Source: DYEC01 sp034434695
Lineage (GTDB): Bacteria > Chloroflexota > Anaerolineae > Anaerolineales > Anaerolineaceae
Assembly (NCBI GenBank): GCA_034434695.1
Contig: DAOTYY010000094.1
Coordinates: forward strand, 1-20,737
Direction: 5' to 3'
DNA length: 20,737 nt
Position numbers and translations under genes: made by a program
Notes under the pieces: model-generated
The model's database searches: none
Told to the model about the DNA's origin: nothing
The model's input: the letters and a program-made list of their open reading frames with translations, nothing else
Part shown: in pieces, positions 1 to 7,960 of the stretch
How the letters are laid out: each line of letters opens with the position of its first letter
Numbering within the stretch: position 1 is the stretch's first letter

Positions 1-130
1 TGCTTCCTTTCTTTTGGTTTGAACCCGGTCCAGATCCACATCCGGTTTTTGCCTCCAAGCGCCAGGCGTTGAATCCGATTGCGATTCTATCGTCGCTGTG
101 CTTGGAGGTTACATAAAATCTGTCAGTCAA
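1..130. other. Unassigned left edge with inverted repeat
   Basis: No gene is identified here. A perfect 9-base inverted repeat (CCTCCAAGC at 52-60, GCTTGGAGG at 100-108) encloses a smaller hairpin (GAATC at 71-75, GATTC at 83-87). Neither side is followed by a T-run, so it is not a standard terminator. On the plus strand a frame is open from base 3 to a TAA at 111-113, about 36 codons. It could be the tail of a gene entering from the left, but the peptide is not recognisable. The BMP gene on the other strand stops at 131, earlier than expected, so this stretch may mark a rearrangement junction. Confidence 0.35.
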
Positions 131-979
131 TCAGGTCTTGTCGGTGTATTTCGCAGTCACCAGAATCTTCTTTGACTCTGTGCTGGCAGCCTTGGCTGCC
201 TCGAACAAACCAAACATACCCAGATTCATGGAGCCCATGATCACATCGCGCCCATCGGCAATCATTTCATCAGCCACCTGACGTCCCTTGGTAGGATCGT
301 TGAAATCACCGGTCCATACAGGTTTCAAATCCACATTCAGATTGTGATCCTTTAAAGCCTGTTGAATGGCATGGACTTCCTGATACGAGAAAGGTAACGT
401 CAAACCACCAATGTAACCGATTTTACCTGTCTGAGAAGCCTTTGCAGCAATGTAGCCAATGACGTAATAGCCATAATGGAAGTTACGATCAATCACCCAG
501 ACATTTGCAGGCGCATTATCAATCTTGCCATCGTTCTCAACCACAAAGATTACATTTGGAAATTGCTCTGCCAAGGCAAGGCTTGATTTATTAAATTGAT
601 TACCGTGGGTGAAGATAATATTGAATCCCTGATCCAAGTACTCGCGCATCACACGTTCTGCGTCTGGCACAGGAACAGCTTCCGAATAAGCCATCTCAAC
701 ACCCAGGTCGGTTTGTACAGTTGTAGCTGCTACGTAGCCCAGCGTATTGTAATCGGCGTCTGTTATCACCCCGGGCAGAATAACCGCCAATTTATAATTA
801 GCAGCAGGGTTTTCTTTCTCTACTTCAACCACAACTGTTTTTTCCACCGCTTTTTCTACCTCGACAGTCTTTACTACTTCAACGGTCTTTTCAACAACCT
901 GTGGCTGGCAGGCGCCGAGAACTATCGAAAGCAGTACCAGCAGGGAAAACAAAAACGTCAAACTTTTACTTCTTTCCAT
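131..979 (-). CDS. BMP/PnrA-family substrate-binding lipoprotein, probably C-terminally truncated
   Basis: This is a basic membrane protein (BMP, PnrA-like) family lipoprotein. Such proteins capture purine nucleosides or related ligands outside the membrane and deliver them to an ABC importer. Residues 1-24 form a lipoprotein signal peptide with lipobox LGAC and Cys24. Residues 27-58 are a low-complexity Val-Glu-Lys linker of a kind typical of Chloroflexota lipoproteins. The periplasmic-type domain follows (VILPGVITDADYN, then FTHGNQFNKSS and YYVIGYIAA). The protein is 282 residues and ends directly after KILVTAKYTDKT. Family members usually carry roughly 60-80 more residues to finish the second lobe, and no frame beyond the stop restores them. 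The start is secure because AAGGAGG lies 5 bases before the ATG. The gene has its own promoter. No ABC ATPase or permease is adjacent. Family assignment is firm; function of the shortened protein is doubtful. Confidence 0.8.
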   Translation of the reverse strand: MERSKSLTFLFSLLVLLSIVLGACQPQVVEKTVEVVKTVEVEKAVEKTVVVEVEKENPAANYKLAVILPGVITDADYNTLGYVAATTVQTDLGVEMAYSEAVPVPDAERVMREYLDQGFNIIFTHGNQFNKSSLALAEQFPNVIFVVENDGKIDNAPANVWVIDRNFHYGYYVIGYIAAKASQTGKIGYIGGLTLPFSYQEVHAIQQALKDHNLNVDLKPVWTGDFNDPTKGRQVADEMIADGRDVIMGSMNLGMFGLFEAAKAASTESKKILVTAKYTDKT

Positions 980-1031
980 CTTTTCCTCCTTGAGAATGGT
1001 TAAACTATATAGAAATATCTCCCGACTTCAT

Positions 1032-1060
1032 AGTATATGTTAGACAACTTCTATACACAA
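1032..1060 (-). promoter_or_regulatory. Sigma-70-like promoter of the BMP lipoprotein gene
   Basis: Read on the minus strand, TTGTGT (-35, bases 1055-1060) and TATACT (-10, bases 1032-1037) are separated by exactly 17 bases. The spacer contains a GTCTAACA/TGTTAGAC octamer (1038-1045) that also occurs at the carbamoyltransferase promoter and over the GntR start codon. It is a candidate regulator site. The transcript would begin near 1025 and include the strong AAGGAGG ribosome site. Confidence 0.55.
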
Positions 1061-1103
1061 GTGACATTTGTAATTATTATAGCCACATCTTTCAAGGCAC
1101 TCA

Positions 1104-2989
1104 TCAAATGTAATCAGTTAACCCATACGTTTGCATTGTCTGGTCATCCGGACAACCAGTTGACCAATTCCAACTTAATGCCGCATAATATTCATCCAGC
1201 GCCCTCTCCACCTCCTCTTTGTCCAATCGGGCGCCCCGATAGGGTCCGCTGGACACCGGTGTTTCAAAAAAGCGGTCAGGCAACGTGTCATCCTTTCGAT
1301 TAAACCCACCCAAAGAGCAGGTTAAGTAGCGCTCCAGAGTATGACATTTCAAACCGAACCTGTGCAATTCTGTTGAATCAATTTCATATCCAGTAATCAA
1401 GTATAGTAATTCAGATAATTCTTCCAGGCTACCAATGCTCAGATCGTACCAGCCGTAAGCAAAATAACACAACCCCATGCTATCAACAACCGCCTTAAGC
1501 CCTTCTGTCCATGCGACCAGTTTTCCTTTTCCTTGATATGATTGGGGGTCGCCAGCAAACGGATTGCCAAACAATCGTTCACCAATTTCGGGCGAGATTC
1601 GCCTGTTTTCAGTCTGTGGAGAACCGCCTAGATGCCCCCCTCCTCGCGAAGAAGTCATGATTCCTAGCGCCCACGCCCGATGACTGCGCAACCCCTGCTC
1701 ATTAATGCCAACTCGTTTTGTCATGAGAGCAAACTGCCGCGTTTCATCTCCTAGTTTTTTAGAAGCGCGATATACGCCTTCGCCCAGAATTGCCCCCAAT
1801 CCCTCACGCTTGCCAATCTGCTCCACTAGCTTGATGAGAGAGGAATGATCTCCCCACATCAGACGGACTCCATTGGGTTGTGTCGCATCAATCATCCCAT
1901 GCTCTGCACATTCAAGTGCAAAAGCCAGCGCTGATGATACGCCATCAACATCCAAGCCGTACTCATTACATAACTTATGCATGATTAAAATAGCTGCCGG
2001 GTCATGCACTCCCAGATTGGACCCAAAACCGCGCACAGAATTTGCATGCATTCCTTCAACTTCCAGATGACCAAATTCATCCGTCTCCAGAGAGTAAACA
2101 TGTAAACATTGAATATGACACCCTTTGCACCCAGTGCGTCCAATTTCCCATTTCCTGAAGAAGCTCTCGCGCATAGAAGCCGATTTTTCTGAGGACAAAT
2201 ATTCGTCTCGAATATTCTTGACTGCGGTCGGTACAAGTCCAGAATAGCCACCAGCCGCAGCCATTCCATGTGTCCCCCCCTGATCAGTCCTGCCATAGCC
2301 TCTGAACTATTCAAACGCCATTCCAGTTCCTTTACTTTCTTTTGAAGTAGTCTTGGATGAGCAACTTCAACGGAGCTTTTCCCAACCGCAACGATTGCCT
2401 TCAGAAGTTTTGCGCCAAAAATCCAGCCGCTTCCTCCCCAACCTGCTGCATGAGCACGATCAACGATCAAACAGGAAACGGGCACCAGGTTTTCTCCGCC
2501 CTGCCCAATTCCAATGAAACTGGTCTGACCATTTCCATAAATCTTATCCAGCATGTCTCTGACATCAGACACCTGCAATCCCCATAATTCGTTCGCAGGT
2601 TTGATACTGGCTTGTCCCTCCTTAAACAGTAAATACACTGGACGTTGGCTGAATCCACGTATCACAACTGCATCGAACCCAGCACTTTTCATCGTAGCGC
2701 CAAAATTTCCACCCACATTTGAGTAGCTGATTCCACCTGAAATCAGATTACGCGCCGATACAGAAGTACGGGTAGCCAGAGGTATCCCAGTGCCAACCGC
2801 AGGACCAGCAGCAACAACAACTGGCTGTTCTTCTGGTTTCTCTGACTTCAATTCGGGAAGTTGTACTAAAAGATGTACTGCAAGCCCTCTTCCACCAATC
2901 CACCCCTGATAGTGTTCACTGGTTTCGATATGTATCTTCTCACTGGATAAATCTACCCAAAGAATCTTTCCTGCATATCCATTTTTCAT
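1104..2989 (-). pseudogene. Aldehyde:ferredoxin oxidoreductase (AOR family), one-base frameshift
   Basis: AOR-family enzymes hold a tungsten bis-pterin cofactor and one [4Fe-4S] cluster and couple aldehyde or related oxidation to ferredoxin in the cytoplasm. The N-terminal part (2989 down to about 2281) has the classic opening KILWVDLSS and GGRGLAVHLL of the pterin-binding domain. The C-terminal part (about 2273 to 1104) lies in another frame. It carries the cluster motif CKGCHIQC (Cys at roughly 288, 291, 295 of the joined protein) and the fourth cysteine in SMGLCYF near residue 507. The spacing matches the archaeal AOR. The frames meet at a run of seven G (plus-strand C at 2274-2280). One extra G, or a -1 slip, rejoins them as RGGTHGMAAAGG and gives about 628 residues, a normal family length. 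It may be a real inactivation, a slippery site, or a sequencing error. The gene lies 49 bases after the GntR gene, probably in one operon with it. Confidence 0.88.
2274..2280 (-). other. G7 homopolymer at the AOR frameshift
   Basis: On the coding strand, in the upstream frame, the codons are AGG GGG GGA CAC. The downstream AOR frame continues ACA CAT GGA ATG. The heptamer G GGG GGA fits the X XXY YYZ layout of a -1 slippery site, and a homopolymer of this length is also a common place for assembly or polymerase error. Nothing in the sequence alone separates these explanations. Confidence 0.7.
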
Positions 2990-3038
2990 TACAGAATCCC
3001 ATATTAGTATTCAAGAGCGAGTTCAGCACCACATTTTG

Positions 3039-3770
3039 TTAACCAGCTAAGAGATTGCGGCGCCGCACAATAGAGAAACGAAAAAGTTGAGTATTGTAGT
3101 AATTCCTGGAAAAGTTAATCGGTCGTCCATTCTCATCGTAAAGAGTCTCTTCCAGCACCAACAGTGCCGTTCCTTTTGGCACCTTCAATAGACCAGCCAA
3201 TTCCTTACTAGCATTTTCGGATAAAAGATGGGTCAAAGCAAAAGATGGGATCAACTCGGAATGCTTCCGGAAATAATCCAACACCGAACCAGTAAATTTT
3301 GCTCGTATATCCTCCAAACCTGCAATGGTCGCAGGGATCACATCATGCATGTATGCAATTATACTTTCGTCTGCTGTCCTTGTACGGGAAATAACTATCA
3401 CCTTTTCACCACGCGAAAGCAGTAATTTTTGTTTGGCTGTATCATCGGGCATCTCTTCGGTAATCGATAAATTTGCAAAGCCACATTGTTTTCCCAATCG
3501 GGAAAGAAATTCATCCAGACTTTCCAGAACCTCTAGTCCGGTTTCAAAAATTGCATGGGATGGGGCAATAAATGTCCCCACCCCATGCTTGCGAATTACT
3601 TGTCCACGCTCCTCAAATGTCCGCAATGCTTCGCGAATGGTCACTCGCGAGACACCCAAGCGCCTTGCAAGCTCAGTTTCAGAAGGTATCCGATCTCCAA
3701 CATGATACTCCTGAAGAATTGAGGCAAGAGTCTCTTCAACACGGATATACAAAGGACGGGTGTCTAACAT
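3039..3770 (-). CDS. GntR-family regulator with UTRA domain (HutC type)
   Basis: This is a DNA-binding regulator expected to sense a small molecule of the pathway. Residues about 5-70 are the GntR winged helix (RIPSETELARRLGVSRVTIR, then GVGTFIAP). Residues about 80-240 form a UTRA ligand-binding domain of the HutC subfamily, ending with the usual pattern of a late LVLEETLYDENGRPINFSRN strand set. The frame is open upstream to an ATG at 3791. The ATG at 3770 is chosen because AAGGGCGAGG precedes it, while the upstream ATG lacks a ribosome site. This gives 243 residues, normal for the family. It sits between the carbamoyltransferase and AOR genes on the same strand, so it is likely the local regulator. 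The octamer GTCTAACA at 3762-3769 overlaps its start codon and could allow autoregulation. Confidence 0.9.
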   Translation of the reverse strand: MLDTRPLYIRVEETLASILQEYHVGDRIPSETELARRLGVSRVTIREALRTFEERGQVIRKHGVGTFIAPSHAIFETGLEVLESLDEFLSRLGKQCGFANLSITEEMPDDTAKQKLLLSRGEKVIVISRTRTADESIIAYMHDVIPATIAGLEDIRAKFTGSVLDYFRKHSELIPSFALTHLLSENASKELAGLLKVPKGTALLVLEETLYDENGRPINFSRNYYNTQLFRFSIVRRRNLLAG

Positions 3771-3819
3771 TGCCTCGCCCTTCGCAATCATTATTTCATC
3801 AATGCGTGCACTTGTAAGC

Positions 3820-4878
3820 TTACATCACCAGACTCATCACAGCTTTTTGAACGTGGAGTCGGTTTTCAGCCTCATCAAAAGCTGCTGAGACCCAGCCAGG
3901 ACCAGAGGTCTTGTCAAGAACCTCATTGGTGACCTCAAATCCCCGATCAGCCGGCAAACAATGCAAATAGATGGCATTCTTGTCCGCCATTTCCATGATC
4001 TCCCTAGTTGTCTTCCAGTCTTTATGCTGATCAAAAACCTCTTGGGCACCTTTTGGATCATTATTTCCAACCGGCTCTTTGAACATAATCACAGGGCACC
4101 AAGCTTTGGCATAAACAACATGCGCCCCGCGCACTCCATCTTCAAAGCTGTTGGTAATACGAAAAGAACCTTTCGCCTCCTTTGCGTAGGCTTCACACTG
4201 AGCAATAATTGCTGGATCAAGTTCCATTCCTTTGGGGTGCGCAAGCGTAACATCACATCCCAACATCGTTGCATACAGGATTGCTGACTGTGGTACAGCG
4301 CGAGGTTTGTGAACGCTTGGTGAATAAGCCCACGACATTGTAAACTTTATGCCCTTAAACCCACCGAATTTCTCTTTGACAGTTAATAAGTCAGCCAGCC
4401 CCTGGAATGGGTGATAAATGTCATCCTCCATATTCAAAACTGGAATATCAGCCCAGCGTGCGAACTCCAAAAGCAGATTATGAGCACCACCATATTCCCA
4501 ATCTACTGGATCACCATAGCAGCGAATGGCAATTGCATCACCCATTCGAGCCAACACCCGCGCGACATCCGAAACGCGCTCAGTCGAATAAGCTACTTCA
4601 CGCCCCTCTAGAGCCGGGGTATAAATCTTTGATGGGTCCAGATAGTGAGCATGTCCACCCAATTGCGTCATTCCAGCTTCAAAGGAATTGCGCGTTCGCA
4701 GCGATTGATTGTAAAAAATCATAAACAGCGTTTTACTTCTCAAAAGGTCGTCATGAGGAATCCCCATAGCGCGTTGGCGCTTTAACTCCTGCGCCACTTC
4801 CAAAATAGTTTCAATTTCTTCACGCGTATAATCTGTTTCAGCCAGAAAATCCCGCCCTTTAAAACCTGTGGTTTTCAT
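3820..4878 (-). CDS. Knotted carbamoyltransferase, N-acetylornithine transcarbamylase-like
   Basis: This belongs to the aspartate/ornithine carbamoyltransferase superfamily, which moves a carbamoyl group between carbamoyl phosphate and an amine. Residues 59-63 are SLRTR, the carbamoyl-phosphate loop; family N-acetylornithine enzymes have SMRTR. It is followed by GMTQLGGHA. HPFQ is at 156-159 and HCLP at 306-309. The C-terminus reads DEAENRLHVQKA, as in N-acetylornithine transcarbamylases. At 352 residues it is normal in length. The start follows AAAGGAGGT. No arginine-biosynthesis gene is nearby. The setting among amidohydrolases suggests the enzyme handles a ureido intermediate, possibly in the reverse, carbamoyl-phosphate-forming direction. 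It is a distant paralogue of the carbamoyltransferase at 13292-14284. Superfamily is certain; the amine substrate is unknown. Confidence 0.85.
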   Translation of the reverse strand: MKTTGFKGRDFLAETDYTREEIETILEVAQELKRQRAMGIPHDDLLRSKTLFMIFYNQSLRTRNSFEAGMTQLGGHAHYLDPSKIYTPALEGREVAYSTERVSDVARVLARMGDAIAIRCYGDPVDWEYGGAHNLLLEFARWADIPVLNMEDDIYHPFQGLADLLTVKEKFGGFKGIKFTMSWAYSPSVHKPRAVPQSAILYATMLGCDVTLAHPKGMELDPAIIAQCEAYAKEAKGSFRITNSFEDGVRGAHVVYAKAWCPVIMFKEPVGNNDPKGAQEVFDQHKDWKTTREIMEMADKNAIYLHCLPADRGFEVTNEVLDKTSGPGWVSAAFDEAENRLHVQKAVMSLVM

Positions 4879-4931
4879 CTTAACAAACCTCCTTTAGAAA
4901 AATAAAGAAATCTAATCCGGCTTCGCAATGA

Positions 4932-4978
4932 TGTTAGTCGTCTAACAACTATAATAGCACAATCAATATAAAAGTCAA
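4932..4978 (-). promoter_or_regulatory. Promoter and operator-like palindrome of the left-arm carbamoyltransferase
   Basis: On the minus strand a -35 TTGACT (4973-4978) and a -10 TATTAT (4951-4956) are 16 bases apart. Immediately downstream, where transcription should start, lies the perfect palindrome TGTTAG-4-CTAACA (4932-4947). Its position over the start point is typical of a repressor operator. The same half-site sequence TGTTAGAC is present in the BMP promoter spacer. The GntR protein encoded downstream is the obvious candidate ligand. Confidence 0.6.
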
Positions 4979-5012
4979 TCCCCAATTTCTCTAAAATTGA
5001 GCACCTAAGCAC

Positions 5013-6389
5013 TTATTGAACATCAAGAAAACGTCTTATAAGTTGCCCATCAGGTTCGTCGCACACTAGTTGACCCTGATTGACCAACACCTTACCACGC
5101 AAAATGGTCATGACCGGTTTTCCAGTAACCTGCCAACCTTCGTATGGAAGACAATCTGTATTCATATGCAGGTTTTCAGCACAAATCGTCCATTGATGAA
5201 CTGGATCAAAAAGAACCAAGTCGGCGTCACTGCCAACGGCAATTTGTCCCTTTCCGGGGTACAGACCAAAGGTTTTTGCGGGCGTAGTTGCCCATACATC
5301 CACAAAACGCTCGATAGATAGTTTTCCTTTTCTAACGCCCTCACTAAACACTAAGGCTAAGCGCAACTCAACTCCTCCAATGCCCCCAGGTATGTTAGAA
5401 AAGTTGTCCAGATGTTCAAGCTTCTGTTTTTTAGAATAAGGACAATGATCGGTCGCTAATATGGACAAACTGCCGTCAGCCAATGAGCGCCATAACGCTT
5501 CCTGATTTTCCGCTCCTTTTATGGAGGGCGCACAAATCATAAATGCAGCTATTTCCCGGTCTCCCCCGTGACTATTCGCATTTAAGAGTAAATAGTGTGG
5601 ACAAGTTTCGCCCGTTACTGGCATGCCTTGTTGGCGCGAACGATTAATCAACTCTGCTCCTGCGCCAGTGCTAACATGATGAATATGCAGCCTTGTACCG
5701 TAAACCTGAGCGTAAGCTAATATTCGCTGAATCGCTTCAATCTCGCAAATCTCAGGGCGCGCCATAGCATAATAAATCGGCGAAGTCTTACCCGCTTCGA
5801 TCATCTGCTTCGTGATACGGTCCGCTATCAGCCCATTTTCAGCATGAACGTCCAGTATTCCACCTGCTGCCTGCACCGCTCGCATAATCTCAAGAAGCTC
5901 AACATCTCCCACTCGAAAACCTTCATACGCCATGAACACCTTAAAACTCGGAAAGCCGAGGGCGACCAACTCTGGTATTTCCGTAATCTTTTCACTTATA
6001 TTACCCCGAATGTTTATATGAAGACCATAATCCACCCAAGCATTATTCTGCGCTTCGGTTAACTTCTTTGCCAGCGCAACAGCCAGCGATTCCTGTTCAT
6101 CAGGTATTACAAAGTCAATAACAGTTGTCACACCACCAAACGCTGCCGCTTTAGTGCCCTGATTAACATCATCAAGGGAAATGTACTGTCCTTTTGGCCA
6201 TGGCATGTGGACATGGACATCTACCCCTCCGGGCAAAACAAACAACTCGCTAGCGTCAATGACTATGGCATCACTCATTTGGATGTCCCTATCTAGGGCA
6301 ACAATAACACCATTCTCAATGAGAATGTCCTGCTTACATTGACCGGTTACAGTAACACAGGTTCCACCTTTGACAAGCAATTTGCTCAT
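5013..6389 (-). CDS. Cyclic amidohydrolase, dihydropyrimidinase/hydantoinase family (HyuA-like)
   Basis: This is a binuclear metal hydrolase that opens cyclic amides such as hydantoins, dihydropyrimidines, allantoin or related rings. All expected ligands are visible: His59 and His61 in GGVDVHVHM, the carboxylated Lys150 in PSFKVFMAYEG with the substrate tyrosine Tyr155, His182 in DVHAENG, His238 in HIHHVSTG and Asp314 in ATDHCPY. Its 458 residues fit the family. The frame is open from a TTG at 6410, but the ATG at 6389 is preferred because GAGGAGG ends 5 bases before it. It heads the left arm, back to back with a paralogue at 6550, with about 134 bases to the carbamoyltransferase downstream. 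That pairing points to ring opening followed by handling of a carbamoyl or ureido product. The exact ring is not deducible. Confidence 0.9.
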   Translation of the reverse strand: MSKLLVKGGTCVTVTGQCKQDILIENGVIVALDRDIQMSDAIVIDASELFVLPGGVDVHVHMPWPKGQYISLDDVNQGTKAAAFGGVTTVIDFVIPDEQESLAVALAKKLTEAQNNAWVDYGLHINIRGNISEKITEIPELVALGFPSFKVFMAYEGFRVGDVELLEIMRAVQAAGGILDVHAENGLIADRITKQMIEAGKTSPIYYAMARPEICEIEAIQRILAYAQVYGTRLHIHHVSTGAGAELINRSRQQGMPVTGETCPHYLLLNANSHGGDREIAAFMICAPSIKGAENQEALWRSLADGSLSILATDHCPYSKKQKLEHLDNFSNIPGGIGGVELRLALVFSEGVRKGKLSIERFVDVWATTPAKTFGLYPGKGQIAVGSDADLVLFDPVHQWTICAENLHMNTDCLPYEGWQVTGKPVMTILRGKVLVNQGQLVCDEPDGQLIRRFLDVQ

Positions 6390-6423
6390 AACTACCTCCT
6401 CACAAGACAACTCGGTTAATTAG

Positions 6424-6429
6424 ATTATA
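6424..6429 (-). promoter_or_regulatory. Possible -10 element for the left arm
   Basis: A perfect TATAAT on the minus strand lies about 35 bases upstream of the left-arm amidohydrolase start. No convincing -35 hexamer lies 16-18 bases before it, so this is a weak or activator-dependent promoter at best. Confidence 0.3.
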
Positions 6430-6472
6430 TCTTCAACATCAAAATTCCTCCCTGATCAAATTCGAAAATAGC

Positions 6473-6503
6473 GTGAAGTTTTACTTCACTACTGTAGTAT
6501 AAT
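6473..6503 (+). promoter_or_regulatory. Promoter -10 and operator-like inverted repeats for the right arm
   Basis: A perfect TATAAT (6498-6503) lies about 47 bases before the right-arm amidohydrolase. Just upstream is the perfect inverted repeat GTGAAGT-TTT-ACTTCAC (6473-6489), which covers the place of the -35 element, where no consensus hexamer is seen. A second small repeat, ACTAC-T-GTAGT (6488-6498), runs into the -10. A further one, AAGTA-5-TACTT (6507-6521), covers the likely start point. The layout suggests control by a dimeric regulator. Confidence 0.5.
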
Positions 6504-6549
6504 CTTAAGTAACAACTACTTGTATCCCGATTGAGGTCGAGGTCGTCAT

Positions 6550-7923
6550 ATGGATTTTGATCTCGTAATTCAGAATGGAACACTAGTAATAGGCAATCAA
6601 ACGATGCCTGCAGACATTGGCATCTCCGACGGCAAGATTGCAGCTATTGCTAAGGGTCTTTCGGGACGACAGACCTACTCTGCCCAAAGCATGCTTGTCA
6701 TTCCGGGTGGGGTTGACCCTCACGTCCACCTTGAAATGCCCACGCCAACCACAATCACCAGCGATGATTGGTTTACCGGAACACGTGCTGCCGCATATGG
6801 CGGTACGACTACTGTGATAGATTTTATTGAACCGGAAAAAGACGAGACACTAGTTGAGGCTTTTAACAAGCGTCGCATACAGGCTGAGGAAAAGTGTGTC
6901 ATTGATTTTAGTCTTCATATGACTATCAGCCGTACAGATACAAGCACTCTTGCTGAAATCCCCTCAGTTATTCGTTATGGTATCCCTTCGTTCAAGCTTT
7001 ATACGACTTACGAGGGATTTGCCTTGCCAGATGAAGGTTTGCTGGCTGCATTCAATGCAGTTGCGCAGGCTGGCGGATTGGTTCTGGTTCATGCCGAAAA
7101 TGACGCTATTATCCAATACAGCATTTCACAACTCAGATCAAAGGGACAACTAGAACCTAAATTTTATCCACTAAGCAGGCCAGCCATTGCGGAAGTAGAA
7201 GCAATTCGGCGCGTTATTTTACTGGCTCGCTTCAGTGGTGTTCCCCTATATATTGTCCACATCTCCACAGCTACGGGAGCTAGTGCAGTTGAAAAAGCTC
7301 GTTATCACGGACAAAACGTTTTCGGTGAGACCTGTCCCCAATATTTGCTCTTAAGTCAAAACCGATATCAAGACATGGACTCTTTGTATGCTGCTGGACA
7401 CATTTGCGCTCCACCATTACGCGAACCGAAAGACAATCTGGTACTCTGGCGCATGCTACAAAATGGCACTTTACAAACCGTTGGTACAGATCATTGCGCT
7501 TTCAATCTTCACGGACAGAAAGATCAAGGGCTGGATTGCTTTACAAATGTTCCCGGAGGGGTGCCTGGTGTTGAAACGCGGCTGGCACTCATGTACACCT
7601 ATGGCGTTAGAAAAGGATTCTTAACCTTAGAACAATGGATTGACTGCTGTTGCACGCAACCAGCTAAAATCTTCGGATTGGCGCCTCGTAAAGGTGTCCT
7701 TGCTGTTGGAGCTGATGCCGACATTGTAATTTTTGACCCCGACTATAAAGTTACCATAACAAAGAGTTTACTGCACGAAAATGTGGATTACACGCCTTAC
7801 GAAGGATTTGAACTGCATGGCTATCCTGTTGCCACATTTCTTCGCGGTCAATTACTGGTAGAACGAGGTCAGTGGGTTGGGGCAGAACACCAAGGACATT
7901 TTGTTCCCCGATTTCCAAGCTAA
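6550..7923 (+). CDS. Cyclic amidohydrolase, dihydropyrimidinase/hydantoinase family, second copy
   Basis: This is a metal-dependent ring-opening amidohydrolase and a paralogue of the divergent gene at 5013-6389. It shares stretches such as GETCP.YLLL, ETRLAL, GVRKG and PYEG. Catalytic ligands are complete: His58 and His60 in GGVDPHVHLEM, Lys149 in PSFKLYTTYEG with Tyr154, His181 in LVHAEND, His237 in YIVHIST and Asp314 in GTDHCAF. At 457 residues it is full length. A GAGGTCGAGG purine tract precedes the ATG. It is the first gene of a tightly packed operon that runs to 14284, with 37 bases to the next gene. The two copies differ in the loops around the metal site (TTYEG versus MAYEG), so they may open different rings or act at different steps. 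Confidence 0.9.
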   Translation: MDFDLVIQNGTLVIGNQTMPADIGISDGKIAAIAKGLSGRQTYSAQSMLVIPGGVDPHVHLEMPTPTTITSDDWFTGTRAAAYGGTTTVIDFIEPEKDETLVEAFNKRRIQAEEKCVIDFSLHMTISRTDTSTLAEIPSVIRYGIPSFKLYTTYEGFALPDEGLLAAFNAVAQAGGLVLVHAENDAIIQYSISQLRSKGQLEPKFYPLSRPAIAEVEAIRRVILLARFSGVPLYIVHISTATGASAVEKARYHGQNVFGETCPQYLLLSQNRYQDMDSLYAAGHICAPPLREPKDNLVLWRMLQNGTLQTVGTDHCAFNLHGQKDQGLDCFTNVPGGVPGVETRLALMYTYGVRKGFLTLEQWIDCCCTQPAKIFGLAPRKGVLAVGADADIVIFDPDYKVTITKSLLHENVDYTPYEGFELHGYPVATFLRGQLLVERGQWVGAEHQGHFVPRFPS

Positions 7924-7960
7924 TATAAGTTCCCCTTTTTACTAAAGGAGAGAATCGATC

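Noticed and set aside
52..108. Integron attC site or insertion-sequence end
   Set aside because: The inverted repeat lacks the attC core-site sequences, and no transposase or second copy is visible in the window.
6480..6549. Purine riboswitch in the leader of the right arm
   Set aside because: A TATAATC start resembled the first part of the purine aptamer, but the paired stems and conserved loop sequences could not be found in the short leader.
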